A stretch of DNA of 64,000 bases from Paraburkholderia tropica (GTDB lineage: Bacteria; Pseudomonadota; Gammaproteobacteria; Burkholderiales; Burkholderiaceae): positions 62,001 through 126,000 of the forward strand of contig NZ_FNZM01000015.1 in NCBI RefSeq assembly GCF_900109265.1, given 5' to 3'. Within the stretch, counting starts at the first letter, position 1; each line of letters opens with the position of its first letter. Below, one piece after another: positions 1-9,330 of the stretch. A program made the position numbers and the translations under genes. The notes under the pieces were generated by a model. It did not search any database, was not told the DNA's origin, and saw only the letters and a list, made by a program, of their open reading frames with translations.

Positions 1-1
1 C

Positions 2-697
2 ACGATGGGCGTCGGCCAGTTCTGCACGAATCCGGGCCTCGTGCTCGCGATCGATTCGCCGGAACTCGACCGTTTCGTGACGGCCGCGAGCGCGGCGCTC
101 ACGCACAAGCCCGCGCAGACCATGCTGACGGCGGGCATCGCGTCGGCGTATGACGAAGCCGTGGCGCAGCGCAAGACGCAGGGCGTCGAGCAACTCGCCG
201 AAGGCACGGCCAGCGATGCGCAGTGCGCCGCGCTGCCGCTGCTGTTCAAGGCGAGCGCCGAGCAGTTCCTCGCGCAGCACGCGTTGTCGGACGAGATTTT
301 CGGGCCGACCTCGATCGTCGTAGCGTGCCGCGACGAAGCGGAACTGCTGCGCGTGACCGAGTATCTCGAAGGCCAGCTCACGGCCACGCTGCAAATCGAC
401 CGCGACGACTACGCGATGGCCGCGCGTCTGCTGCCGGTGCTCGAACGCAAGGCGGGCCGCATCCTGGCGAACGGCTTCCCGACGGGCGTCGAGGTGTCGT
501 ACGCGATGGTCCACGGCGGCCCGTTCCCGGCCACCTCGGACGCGCGCACGACCTCGGTGGGCGCGATGGCGATCGAGCGCTTCCTGCGTCCGGTTTGCTA
601 TCAGGATCTGCCGGCGGAACTGCTGCCGGCCGCGCTCCAGGACGAGAATCCGCTGGCGCTGTGGCGTCTGCGCGACGGCGAACTGGTGCGCAAGTAA
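2..697 (+). CDS. 2,5-dioxovalerate (alpha-ketoglutarate semialdehyde) dehydrogenase, C-terminal part
   Basis: C-terminal 231 residues of an NAD(P)-dependent aldehyde dehydrogenase; the reading frame is open to the window edge, so the N-terminus lies upstream. The segment GQFCTNPG near residue 8 carries the catalytic cysteine in the form typical of alpha-ketoglutarate semialdehyde dehydrogenases. These catalyse the last step, to 2-oxoglutarate, of oxidative pentose and uronate/aldarate pathways. DEIFGPTS and the C-terminal HGGPFPATSD region also fit this subfamily. The neighbouring sugar-acid dehydratase and uronate dehydrogenase support the role. Family assignment is strong; the physiological substrate is inferred from context. 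Confidence 0.88.
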   Translation, partial: TMGVGQFCTNPGLVLAIDSPELDRFVTAASAALTHKPAQTMLTAGIASAYDEAVAQRKTQGVEQLAEGTASDAQCAALPLLFKASAEQFLAQHALSDEIFGPTSIVVACRDEAELLRVTEYLEGQLTATLQIDRDDYAMAARLLPVLERKAGRILANGFPTGVEVSYAMVHGGPFPATSDARTTSVGAMAIERFLRPVCYQDLPAELLPAALQDENPLALWRLRDGELVRK

Positions 698-716
698 GTA
701 CCGCACGACGTCGGGC

Positions 717-759
717 GAAGGCGCTTGCCGCGGCTCCCGAGCCTGCTGCAAGCGCCTTC
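717..759 (+). terminator. hairpin after the semialdehyde dehydrogenase gene
   Basis: An 11-bp perfect inverted repeat (GAAGGCGCTTG / CAAGCGCCTTC) begins 20 bases after the stop codon, with a loop of about 21 bases. No T-run follows, so it may be a weak or factor-dependent terminator. Confidence 0.4.
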
Positions 760-858
760 TCACGGGGCGGCCCGACGATCGACTCACAGCATGCTCACAA
801 AAGCCCTGACGTTGCTTGACAACTTGATGTGTGGTTCGGCATCCTTTGACCGCGGCGA

Positions 859-924
859 AAGTTGGCGCGAAGGTGGCAGCAAGCTGGCAATAAGTTGGCA
901 ATAAGTTGGCAACAGGCTGGCGCC
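859..924. repeat. six tandem 11-bp iterons (AAGYTGGCAAY)
   Basis: Six head-to-tail 11-bp units occupy the region upstream of the transporter operon: AAGTTGGCGCG, AAGGTGGCAGC, AAGCTGGCAAT, AAGTTGGCAAT, AAGTTGGCAAC, AGGCTGGCGCC. The TGGC core is kept in all six. A period of about one helical turn places each core on the same DNA face, which suggests a cooperative protein-binding site, but simple slippage is also possible. The intergenic stretch 698-1008 holds otherwise only the hairpin at 717-759. Confidence 0.7.
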
Positions 925-1008
925 AAACAGGCGTCCAGCCGGAAATACAGGCATCAGAACGACAACAGCCGTGTATTCAAAACCCATAATCAGATGTGAG
1001 GAGATGCG

Positions 1009-2175
1009 ATGTTCGATGGACGCTTGAAGGCCAGCGTGCTGGCCGTATGTGTGGCGGCCGCGGCGGCGCTCGGCATGAGCGCGGCGAAGGCGGATCCCGT
1101 TTCCCTGAACATAGTCGACGTGGCCGGCAACCTGCAGCTCACGCAGAAAGCCTTCGAGGCGTTCAAGGCGAAGTACCCGAATCTCGTCTCCAACATCACG
1201 TACACCAATGCTCCCGCGCCGCAGTTGCCTGGCAAGATCAAGGCGATGCAGGCGGCCGGCCGCGCCGATATCGATCTCGTGCTCACGGGCACGGACGCGC
1301 TGGCGGCGGGCATCGAACAGAATCTGTGGATGAAGCTGCTGCCCGATCAGACGGCGGCGCTGCCGGGCGTGCTCGACAAGTACGCGCCGGGTCCGCGCAA
1401 GATGCAGGATCTCGCGCAGGGTTACGGCCTCGAAGTGTCGTACATGCCGGCCGGTCCGCTCGTCGAATACAACCCGGCCAAGGTCGCGAAGCCGCCGCAC
1501 ACGCCGGCCGAACTGCTCGCGTACTGCAAGGCCAATCCAGGCAAGCTTATTTACGCGCGTCCGGCCAATTCGGGTCCGGGCCGCACGTTCCTGATGGGGC
1601 TGCCGTACCTGCTCGGCGACAAGAATCCGCAAGACCCGATCAATGGCTGGGACAAGACCTGGGCCTTCCTCAAGGAGCTGAATTCGTGCGTGCCGTATTA
1701 CCCGGGCGGCACCTCGGCGGTGATGAAGGAACTCGGCGAAGGCACGCGCGACATGACCGTGACCGTCACGGGCTGGGATATCAACCCGCGCGCGCTCGGC
1801 ATCGTGCCGGCTGAATTCAAGGTGCAGGCGTTCGACAACATGACGTGGGTGAACGACGCCCACTACATGGTGGTGCCGAAGGGCGTGTCGAAGGAGAAGC
1901 TCGCGGTCCTGCTCAAGCTGATGAACTTCATGCTGGAGCCGCAGCAGCAGGCCATGACCTACGACGACGGCTACTTCTATCCGGGCCCGGCGGTGAACGG
2001 CGTGACGCTCTCGATGGCGCCGAAGCCGAGCCAGGACGTGATCGCGAAATACGGCCGTCCCGAATACGCGAAGTGGCTGACGCAGTATCCGCACGTCCAG
2101 CCGCTCTCGGCGCAGGCGATGGTCGCGGCGTTCCAGAAATGGGACCGCGAAGTCGGCTCGCAGAAGTCGCAGTAA
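1009..2175 (+). CDS. ABC transporter extracellular solute-binding protein
   Basis: A 388-residue periplasmic binding protein (family-1 type, related to PotD/AfuA-like proteins). The N-terminus is a Sec signal peptide with probable cleavage after AKA at residue 28. The ATG is preceded by GAGGAG. It is the first gene of a four-gene importer set (binding protein, ATPase, two permeases) that leads into a sugar-acid dehydratase. The natural ligand is therefore probably a sugar acid or related carboxylate. The ATPase and permeases look more like the polyamine/phosphonate/iron class than the CUT1 sugar class, so ligand identity cannot be fixed from sequence. Confidence 0.85.
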   Translation: MFDGRLKASVLAVCVAAAAALGMSAAKADPVSLNIVDVAGNLQLTQKAFEAFKAKYPNLVSNITYTNAPAPQLPGKIKAMQAAGRADIDLVLTGTDALAAGIEQNLWMKLLPDQTAALPGVLDKYAPGPRKMQDLAQGYGLEVSYMPAGPLVEYNPAKVAKPPHTPAELLAYCKANPGKLIYARPANSGPGRTFLMGLPYLLGDKNPQDPINGWDKTWAFLKELNSCVPYYPGGTSAVMKELGEGTRDMTVTVTGWDINPRALGIVPAEFKVQAFDNMTWVNDAHYMVVPKGVSKEKLAVLLKLMNFMLEPQQQAMTYDDGYFYPGPAVNGVTLSMAPKPSQDVIAKYGRPEYAKWLTQYPHVQPLSAQAMVAAFQKWDREVGSQKSQ

Positions 2176-2242
2176 AGGGCGCGGCGCCGGGCTGCTCGCA
2201 GTCTGGCGCCGGAGAAAGGGATCTCGTGGTCAGGAAGGTGTC

Positions 2243-3322
2243 ATGAAGCATTCTTTCGATCGTCTGCGTCTGGACGCGGTGTGCCGCAGCTTCACGAGCG
2301 CGGAGGGCGCGCAACTGGCGGCGCTGCGCGGTCTCGATCTGGAGATTCGCCGCGGCGAATTCATCGCGCTGCTCGGGCCGTCGGGCTGCGGCAAATCGAC
2401 GGCGCTCAACTGCATTGCGGGCCTGCAGCCGCTCACGAGCGGCAGCATCTGGCTCGACGAACAACGCATCGACGTGCTGCCGCCTGAGAAGCGCGGCTTC
2501 GGCATGGTGTTCCAGAATTACGCGCTGTTCCCGCATATGTCGGTGCTCGACAACGTGGGCTTCGGCCTCAAGATGCAGGGCATCGCGCGCGACGAGGTCA
2601 AACGACGCGCGCGCGAAGCGCTGCAACTCGTGCAGCTCGTCGGACACGAAAGCAAGCTGCCGGGTCAGCTCTCGGGCGGCCAGCAGCAGCGCGTCGCGAT
2701 CGCGCGCGCGATCGTGATCGAGCCGCCGCTCGTGCTGATGGACGAGCCGCTGTCGAATCTCGACACGCGTCTGCGTATCGAAATGCGCGCCGAAATCCGC
2801 CGCATTCACGGCCAGCTCGAACGCGCCACGATTTACGTCACGCACGATCAGGACGAGGCGCTCTCGATGGCCGACCGCATCGTCGTGATGAAAGAGGGCG
2901 TCGTGCAGCAGGTCGCCACGCCGAAGCAGATCTATAGCCGTCCCGCGAATCTGCACGTCGCGCGTTTCATGGGCTATCGCAATGTGCTGCCGTTCGCCGT
3001 GAGCGGCGAGCGTGGCGAGCATATCGCGCTGTCGTCGTCGGGCATCACGCTGACGGGCGTGCCGATGGACGAACTGAAGGGCGGCGAGATTTCGGTGGCA
3101 ATGCGCCCCGAAGATTTCGAGCGCGCCAGCGCGGGCGATGCAAACGCGTTCGATGTCGAAGTCGAAATGGTCGAATACGGCGGCCGCGATTCGCTGCTGC
3201 TCGCGAACGCGCCGTTCGGCAAGCTGTGGGCGCGCGTGGAAGGCGAATTCGAAGCGGGCGAGCGCGCCACGCTGCGCGTCGCGCCGTCGCGCGTGCTCGC
3301 TTATGCGGAGCGTGCATCATGA
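2243..3322 (+). CDS. ABC transporter ATP-binding protein
   Basis: A 359-residue ATPase of the PotA/FbpC type. Walker A GPSGCGKS is at residues 45-52, the signature LSGGQQQ at 143-149 and Walker B LVLMDEP at 163-169. A C-terminal TOBE-like regulatory domain covers roughly residues 240-355. It energises uptake by the two permeases downstream. Its stop codon overlaps the next start (ATGA at 3319-3322), a sign of translational coupling. Confidence 0.92.
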   Translation: MKHSFDRLRLDAVCRSFTSAEGAQLAALRGLDLEIRRGEFIALLGPSGCGKSTALNCIAGLQPLTSGSIWLDEQRIDVLPPEKRGFGMVFQNYALFPHMSVLDNVGFGLKMQGIARDEVKRRAREALQLVQLVGHESKLPGQLSGGQQQRVAIARAIVIEPPLVLMDEPLSNLDTRLRIEMRAEIRRIHGQLERATIYVTHDQDEALSMADRIVVMKEGVVQQVATPKQIYSRPANLHVARFMGYRNVLPFAVSGERGEHIALSSSGITLTGVPMDELKGGEISVAMRPEDFERASAGDANAFDVEVEMVEYGGRDSLLLANAPFGKLWARVEGEFEAGERATLRVAPSRVLAYAERAS

Positions 3323-4200
3323 GCGCGCTGGCCCCGTCGCTCACCAAAGCGCCGCGCGACGCGCGCGGCTGGCTCGTCGCGCCCGCGCTCGGTTTCATCA
3401 TCGCGCTGTTTCTCTATCCGTTCGCCTACGGTCTCGTGCTGTCGTTCAAGCCGATGAACGGCGGCGGCGTGTTCGCGAACTATCTGCAGTTCATTCACGA
3501 TCTGTCGCTGTGGCCGACGGTGTTCGTCACGCTCAAGCTCGCGGTGCCCGCGACCGTCATCAACGTCGGGCTGTCGCTGCCGGTGGCGTTCGCGCTGCGC
3601 CGCAAGTCGCCGTATCAGAAGCTCGTGACGACGCTGCTGGTGATTCCCGTCACGCTCGGCACCGTGCTGATCGCCGACGGCATGCTGAGCTACTTCGGGC
3701 CGAACGGCTGGTTCCCGCAGGCGCTGCACGCGCTGCATCTGTACACGAACGAAGAGATCCGCCTCACGCACAACTACTGGGGCGTGCTGATCTCGCTGAT
3801 CGTCTCGGGCTTTCCGTTCGCGTTCCTGCTCACGCTCTCGTACGTCACGGGCATCGACCCGACGCTCGCGCGCGCGGCGGCCACGCTCGGCGCGGGTCCG
3901 TGGCAGCAGTTCCGGCAGATCTATCTGCCGCTGCTCGCGCCCGGTCTCACGATGGCCGCGTGCCTGTCGTTCGTGCAGGCGTACTCGGTGTTTCCGTCGG
4001 CCGTGCTGCTCGGCGCGCCCGCCGGTCCCACGCGGGTGATTTCCATCGCGGCGTCGGAAGCGGCGTTCGAGAGCTACGATTACTCGCTCGCCTCGACCAT
4101 CGCCATCGTGATGGGCTTCGTGCAGCTCGTGGTGGTTGCGGCGATGCTCAGCGCGAAACGCTTCTTCTACTCGGGTCCGGTGAGCGGAGGGAAAGGCTGA
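3319..4200 (+). CDS. ABC transporter permease (first)
   Basis: A 293-residue inner-membrane permease with about six hydrophobic segments and the EAA-type loop near ARAAATLGAGPWQQFRQIYLPLL, which contacts the ATPase. The ATG at 3319 overlaps the ATPase stop; an upstream extension of the frame lies inside the ATPase gene and is not used. Its own stop overlaps the start of the second permease (TGATG), so the three membrane-complex genes are tightly coupled. Confidence 0.9.
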   Translation: MSALAPSLTKAPRDARGWLVAPALGFIIALFLYPFAYGLVLSFKPMNGGGVFANYLQFIHDLSLWPTVFVTLKLAVPATVINVGLSLPVAFALRRKSPYQKLVTTLLVIPVTLGTVLIADGMLSYFGPNGWFPQALHALHLYTNEEIRLTHNYWGVLISLIVSGFPFAFLLTLSYVTGIDPTLARAAATLGAGPWQQFRQIYLPLLAPGLTMAACLSFVQAYSVFPSAVLLGAPAGPTRVISIAASEAAFESYDYSLASTIAIVMGFVQLVVVAAMLSAKRFFYSGPVSGGKG

Positions 4201-5126
4201 TGAGCGCACATCAACGTAACGCCGCCGGTCTGCCCGCGGGCGCGCCGATGCGCGACGAACGTCCCGCGCCCGCCGCCAACGCGCCGCAGACGAAGCCCGG
4301 CGCGAACGTGCCCGAGATCGTCTGGAAAGTGCTCGTGTGGGGCGGCGTGGTGTTCTTCCTGCTCAACGTGCTGCTGCTGATCGCGACGGTGGGCGTGAAC
4401 TCCATCGCCACGCGCTGGTTCGGCACGCCGCTGCCGCAAGGCTTCACGCTGCACTGGTATGCGCAGGCGTGGCGCGACTTCCAGCTGGGCAGCGTGCTGT
4501 GGGTCACGTTCGAAGTGGTGGGCGCGGTGGTCGTGCTGTCGATCGCGCTCGGCGTGCCGGCCGCGTATGCGCTCGCGCGCGCGCAGTTTCCGGGCAAGCG
4601 CATCGCCATGCTCGTGTTCCTGCTGCCGCTGATGGTGCCGCCCGTGACCTACGGCATTCCGATGGCCACCGCGATGTATCAATTCGGTCTCGCGGGCACG
4701 CTGCCCGGCGTGATCCTCGCGAACCTCGTGCCCGCGCTGCCTTTCGTGATTCTCGTGATGACGCCGTTCATCGAGCAGATCGATCCGAATCTGGAATCGG
4801 CGGCGCGCATTTTCGGCGCGAACACGCTGCGTTATTTCCGTTATGTATTGCTGCCGCTCCTCGTGCCGGGGATGCTGGCGGCGGGGCTGCTCGTGCTGGT
4901 GCGCACGATCGGCATGTTCGAACTGACTTTTTTTACCGCCGGACCCGACACGCAAACGCTCGTCGTCGCGCTGTATTACGCAGTGTTCTCGACGGGCGTG
5001 CGCGCGCCGCAGTCCATCGACGCCATGGCGATGATCTACATGGCCATCACGCTCGCCTGGGTGCTGGTCGCGCTGCAGTTCGTCAGCCCGACACAACTCG
5101 TGTCGCGCGTGAAGGAATCGCGTTAG
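4200..5126 (+). CDS. ABC transporter permease (second)
   Basis: A 308-residue permease with an unusual hydrophilic, Pro/Ala-rich N-terminal tail of about 40 residues before the first membrane segment. The EAA loop is seen around LESAARIFGANTLRYFRYVLLPLL. The start codon overlaps the stop of the first permease. It forms the heterodimeric channel of the importer. The dehydratase gene follows 64 bases downstream and is probably in the same operon. Confidence 0.9.
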   Translation: MSAHQRNAAGLPAGAPMRDERPAPAANAPQTKPGANVPEIVWKVLVWGGVVFFLLNVLLLIATVGVNSIATRWFGTPLPQGFTLHWYAQAWRDFQLGSVLWVTFEVVGAVVVLSIALGVPAAYALARAQFPGKRIAMLVFLLPLMVPPVTYGIPMATAMYQFGLAGTLPGVILANLVPALPFVILVMTPFIEQIDPNLESAARIFGANTLRYFRYVLLPLLVPGMLAAGLLVLVRTIGMFELTFFTAGPDTQTLVVALYYAVFSTGVRAPQSIDAMAMIYMAITLAWVLVALQFVSPTQLVSRVKESR

Positions 5127-5190
5127 CGCGATGTCGGCCCGCGCCGGCGGCTTTATTGACACATCCGCGGAAACACTGGAGCAAGGCAAG

Positions 5191-6951
5191 ATGAGCAACA
5201 AGCGAAAGACCCCCGAAGAACTGCGCAGCCACCGCTGGTATGGCGTGAACGACCTGCGGTCGTTCGGCCATCGTTCGCGCTCGGCGCAGATGGGCTACAG
5301 CCGCGAGGAGTATGCGGGCAAACCGGTGATCGCCATCCTCAATACGTGGAGCGAAATCAACCCTTGCCATACGCACTTCAAGCAGCGCGTGGAAGAGGTC
5401 AAGCGCGGCATCTGGCAGGCCGGCGGTTTCCCGATCGAGCTGCCGGTGCAGACGCTCTCCGAGCCGTTCCAGAAGCCCACCACGATGCTCTATCGCAACT
5501 TCCTCGCGATGGAAACCGAGGAAACGCTACGCTCGTATCCCGCCGACGGCGTGGTGCTGATGGGTGGCTGCGACAAGACCACGCCCGCGCTGCTGCTCGG
5601 CGCGATCTCGATGGATCTGCCGACGATCTTCCTGCCCGCGGGCCCGATGCTCAACGGCAACTGGAACGGCGTGACGCTCGGTTCGGGTTCGGACACCTGG
5701 AAGTACTGGGCCGACCTGCGCGCGGGCAAGATCACCGAAGCGGACTGGCAGGGCGTGGAGGGCGGCATCGCGCGCTCGCCGGGCCACTGCATGACGATGG
5801 GCACGGCCTCGACGATGACGAGCGCGGCGGAAGCGCTCGGCTTCACGCTGCCGGGCTTCGCCTCGATTCCGGCGCCGGATTCGCGTCACGCGCAGATGTC
5901 GGCGAAGACGGGCATGCGTATCGTCGAGATGGTGTGGGAAGACCTGAAGCCCTCGGACATCATTACGCGCAAGTCGGTCGACAACGCGGTGACCACGTGT
6001 CTGGCGCTGTCGGGTTCGACCAATGCGATCGTGCACATGATCGCCGTCGCGCGCCGCGCGGGCGTCGACCTGACGCTCGGCCACTACGACGACATCGCGC
6101 GCCGCACGCCGGTGCTCGCGAACGTGCGCCCGACCGGCAAGTACCTGATGGAAGACTTCTATTACGCGGGCGGTCTGCGCGCGATGCTCAAGGAGCTCGG
6201 CGACCTGATCGACGGCACGCAGATGACCGTGAACGGCAAGACGCTCGGCGAGAACATCGCCGACGCCGAGATCTATAGCGACGAAGTGATCTATCGCCGC
6301 GCGACGCCGCTGATGCCGGACACGGGCCTCGCCGTGCTGCGCGGCAATCTCGCGCCGGATGGCGCGGTGATCAAGCCGGGCGCGGCTGAAAAGCGTCTGC
6401 ACGTGCATACGGGCAAAGCCGTCGTGTTCAAGGACTACAACGACATGGCCGCGCGCATCGACAGCGAAGACCTCGATTGCGACGAGAACAGCGTGATCGT
6501 GCTTCAGCACGCCGGTCCGGTCGGCGCGCCGGGTATGCCCGAGTGGGGCCAGTTGCCGATTCCGCAAAAGATTCTGCAGAAGGGCGTGCGCGACATGCTG
6601 CGCATCTCCGACGCGCGCATGAGCGGCACGAGCTATGGCGCGTGCGTGCTGCATGTCGCGCCGGAATCGTTCATCGGCGGTCCGCTCGCGCTGGTCAAGG
6701 ACGGCGACCTGATCGAAATGAACGTGCCGGAACGCCGCCTGAACGTGCTGATTTCCGACGAGGAAATGGCACGTCGCAAGGCTGAGTGGGTCGCGCCGGA
6801 ACCGCGCTTCACGCGCGGCTATGGCGCGATGTATCAGATGCACGTCATGCAGGCCAACAACGGCTGCGAATTCGACTTCATGCAGCGGGACGGCGCCGGC
6901 GGTTCGTGCGGCGGCGGCGTCAAGAACGGCGGCGAACCCGAGATTCACTAA
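5191..6951 (+). CDS. IlvD/Edd family sugar-acid dehydratase, L-arabinonate dehydratase type
   Basis: A 586-residue Fe-S dehydratase that removes water from an aldonate to give a 2-keto-3-deoxy acid. From the ATG at 5191 (purine-rich GGAGCAAGG upstream), Cys59, Cys127 and Cys200 fall in NPCHTH, GGCDKT and SPGHC, and Lys129 and Thr162 are also present. These are, as far as I recall, the same positions as the cluster ligands and active-site residues of rhizobial L-arabinonate dehydratase, which supports both start and subfamily. An upstream in-frame ATG at 5131 would add 20 unconserved residues. Together with the semialdehyde dehydrogenase it would form most of a non-phosphorylative pentose or sugar-acid route; relatives also accept D-fuconate and D-galactonate. 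Confidence 0.88.
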   Translation: MSNKRKTPEELRSHRWYGVNDLRSFGHRSRSAQMGYSREEYAGKPVIAILNTWSEINPCHTHFKQRVEEVKRGIWQAGGFPIELPVQTLSEPFQKPTTMLYRNFLAMETEETLRSYPADGVVLMGGCDKTTPALLLGAISMDLPTIFLPAGPMLNGNWNGVTLGSGSDTWKYWADLRAGKITEADWQGVEGGIARSPGHCMTMGTASTMTSAAEALGFTLPGFASIPAPDSRHAQMSAKTGMRIVEMVWEDLKPSDIITRKSVDNAVTTCLALSGSTNAIVHMIAVARRAGVDLTLGHYDDIARRTPVLANVRPTGKYLMEDFYYAGGLRAMLKELGDLIDGTQMTVNGKTLGENIADAEIYSDEVIYRRATPLMPDTGLAVLRGNLAPDGAVIKPGAAEKRLHVHTGKAVVFKDYNDMAARIDSEDLDCDENSVIVLQHAGPVGAPGMPEWGQLPIPQKILQKGVRDMLRISDARMSGTSYGACVLHVAPESFIGGPLALVKDGDLIEMNVPERRLNVLISDEEMARRKAEWVAPEPRFTRGYGAMYQMHVMQANNGCEFDFMQRDGAGGSCGGGVKNGGEPEIH

Positions 6952-7096
6952 GCGGCACGGATTCGGCGCGGTTTATCGCGGCGCGCGCGGCGGGGCTTGG
7001 CCGCCTCGCGCGCCGCGATGCTGGAGGAGCACAGGCAAGACGATTCACGCGTAGTTAAAAAATCAATACATCACAACGATTAGATCAGGAGTACAG

Positions 7097-8296
7097 ATGA
7101 AGAAGACCATTCTCGCGTCCACGCTTGGACTTGCCGCACTGGGCGCGCACGCCCAGAGCAGCGTCACGCTCTACGGTATCGTCGATACCGGCATCGGTTA
7201 TCAAAGCAGCGCCACGTCGCTCGGCAAGACTTCGGGCGGCCATTCGCTCGTCAAGATGGCGCAAGGCATCTGGGCGGGTTCGCGTTTCGGCTTCAAGGGT
7301 AGCGAAGATCTGGGCGGCGGCACGCGCGCGATCTTCCAGCTCGAAGAAGGCTACAACTCGGCCACCGGCGCTGAATCGACCTCGGGCCTGATGTTCAGCC
7401 GCGCGGCCTTCGTCGGTCTCGCGAACCAGCAATACGGTACGCTGACCGCAGGTCGCCAGTACGCGCCGTACTACACGCTGCTCTCGGCCTACAGTCCGAC
7501 CAACTGGCTCACGGGCGCGTACGGCGCACACCCGGGCGACCTCGACTCGATGGATACGATCTACCGCATCAACAATGCGCTGGTCTACACGTCGCCGAAC
7601 TTCTCGGGCTTCACGTTCAGCGGCATGTACGCCTTCGGCGGCGTGGCGGGCAGCACGAACGCCGGCTCGTCGTGGAGCGTCGCGGCGAACTATATTCACG
7701 GTCCGGTCGGCATTGCCGTGGGCTTCGAGCGTCTGAACAACGCGACGAGCGGCGGCGGCACGTGGAGCTCCAGCTCGACTGCGTATAGCGGCGGCGAGCC
7801 GGGCGTCTCGGGCATCACCAACGGCTTCCAGACCGCGCAGGCGCAGCAGCGTCTCGCCGTGACGGGCGGCTATGCCTTCAATTCGCAATGGGATATATCG
7901 GCATCCTATTCGAATGTGCAGTACATCGCGGGCGCGGGTTCGAAGTTCTTCGACACGCAGATCTGGAACACGGGCGGCGTGGTGCTGCACTACAAGCCGT
8001 TCACGGTGCTCGATCTGGCGGCGGGCTACAGCTACACGCGCGCGACCAAAGCGAACGGCATCACCAGCGCGGCGTCGTACCAGCAGTTCAACCTCTCGCA
8101 GTACTACAGCCTGTCGAAGCGCACGGGCCTGTACTTCGTCGAGGCGTATCAGCGCGCGGGCGGCCAGACGCTCGGCACGAACGGCGCGGGCGACATCATC
8201 AACGCGACGGCCGATATCGGCGACGGTCAGAACAGCGCGCCGGCTTCGTCGCGCAGCCAGTTCGCGGGCGCGATCGGCATCATCCATCGTTTCTGA
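7097..8296 (+). CDS. Gram-negative outer-membrane porin (Burkholderia OmpC/Opc-like)
   Basis: A 399-residue trimeric porin with a short signal peptide ending at AHAQS, the usual opening SSVTLYGIVDTGI, and a C-terminal phenylalanine (IIHRF) that serves the outer-membrane assembly machinery. The ATG has a good AGGAG site. It lies between the dehydratase and a strong terminator, so it probably provides outer-membrane entry for the substrate of this locus. Specificity cannot be read from sequence. Confidence 0.93.
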   Translation: MKKTILASTLGLAALGAHAQSSVTLYGIVDTGIGYQSSATSLGKTSGGHSLVKMAQGIWAGSRFGFKGSEDLGGGTRAIFQLEEGYNSATGAESTSGLMFSRAAFVGLANQQYGTLTAGRQYAPYYTLLSAYSPTNWLTGAYGAHPGDLDSMDTIYRINNALVYTSPNFSGFTFSGMYAFGGVAGSTNAGSSWSVAANYIHGPVGIAVGFERLNNATSGGGTWSSSSTAYSGGEPGVSGITNGFQTAQAQQRLAVTGGYAFNSQWDISASYSNVQYIAGAGSKFFDTQIWNTGGVVLHYKPFTVLDLAAGYSYTRATKANGITSAASYQQFNLSQYYSLSKRTGLYFVEAYQRAGGQTLGTNGAGDIINATADIGDGQNSAPASSRSQFAGAIGIIHRF

Positions 8297-8321
8297 TTTC
8301 ACGCTCCGAGGGAGTCTCTTG

Positions 8322-8354
8322 CGGCGGTGCCTGGCGGCACCGCCGTTTTTTTTT
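8322..8354 (+). terminator. Rho-independent terminator after the porin
   Basis: A 10-bp perfect stem CGGCGGTGCC / GGCACCGCCG with a 4-base loop is followed by nine T residues. Confidence 0.93.
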
Positions 8355-8499
8355 GCGTGTGCAGTTGAGTGTGACGCCGAGCGTGAATGCGCGGAAAGCG
8401 GGGCGGCGCCTGTGACGTTCGAGCGCCTGCGCTATCATGCAGCCCCCGGCATCGCGAAAGCATCCGCGTCGCCGCTCATTCACGCACCCAACGTCGACG

Positions 8500-9294
8500 A
8501 TGCTCGAATCCTTTCTTTCCGGAGGCGTCCTGCTGCCTCACATGCAGGCGCTCGATACGTGGCAACTCGCCGGACTCGCCGTCGCGCTGGTGCTCGGCGG
8601 CATGGTGAAGGGCGTGAGCGGCATCGGCGTGCCGCTTGTCGCCATGCCGATCCTCACGCAATTTCTGCCCGTCAAACAGGCCGTGCTGCTGCTGTCGATG
8701 CCGATCATTCTCGGCAATATTCCGCAGGCGCTCGAAGGCGGCGAGCTGTGGAAGACGATCAAGCACATCGCCGCGCCGCTGATCGGCACGGTGATCGGCA
8801 ACGTGGTGGGCGTCTCGGTGCTGCTCCGGCTCGAACCGCATCACGCGCAGGCGGCGTCGGGCGTCGCGCTGGCGCTGGCGGCCGGTTTGCTGCTCGCGTC
8901 GCCCAAACTCACGCTCTCGCCCGGGCTCGTGCGGCCCGTGGGCTTCGCGCTCGGCTTTGGCGCGGCGCTGATGGAAAGCATCGCCTCGGTGCCCGGGCCG
9001 CTGCTCGCGATGTACCTGATCGCCACGGGCGCGACGGGCCGCGCGTTCACCAAGCAGATCGCGATCATCCTCGTGGTTTCGGTGCTCACGCTCATCACGA
9101 CGTTCAGCGGCGGCGCGCACGCCAACAGTGCGGATCTCGCGATCTCGGCGCTGGCGAGCCTGCCCGCGATCGTCGGCATGCTGCTGATCCGGCCGCTGCG
9201 CGACAAGCTGCATCCGCTGGCGTTTCGCGTCGTGGTGCTGGTCTGCGTGGCGGCGGCGGCGGTGCAGATGATCGTGAAGTCGGGCGTTCTGTGA
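8500..9294 (+). CDS. TauE/SafE family sulfite/organic-anion exporter-like permease
   Basis: A 264-residue integral membrane protein with about eight hydrophobic segments and the family-typical early glycine-rich stretch VLGGMVKGVSGIGVPLV. The family moves sulfite, sulfoacetate or other small anions, but many members sit in catabolic clusters with unknown substrate. Start choice is uncertain: ATG 8500 is used, with 8437 and 8542 as alternatives and no clear ribosome binding site. It ends against the bidirectional terminator at 9331. Confidence 0.8.
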   Translation: MLESFLSGGVLLPHMQALDTWQLAGLAVALVLGGMVKGVSGIGVPLVAMPILTQFLPVKQAVLLLSMPIILGNIPQALEGGELWKTIKHIAAPLIGTVIGNVVGVSVLLRLEPHHAQAASGVALALAAGLLLASPKLTLSPGLVRPVGFALGFGAALMESIASVPGPLLAMYLIATGATGRAFTKQIAIILVVSVLTLITTFSGGAHANSADLAISALASLPAIVGMLLIRPLRDKLHPLAFRVVVLVCVAAAAVQMIVKSGVL

Positions 9295-9330
9295 GTGCTT
9301 GACGCGCGTGATGCGCGTGCCCCGCCATGA

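Noticed and set aside
784..2094. Long - strand open frame (436 codons) across the solute-binding protein gene
   Set aside because: It is the antisense shadow of a high-GC gene: Arg/His-rich, no domain pattern and no ribosome binding site; the + strand gene has a signal peptide and operon context.
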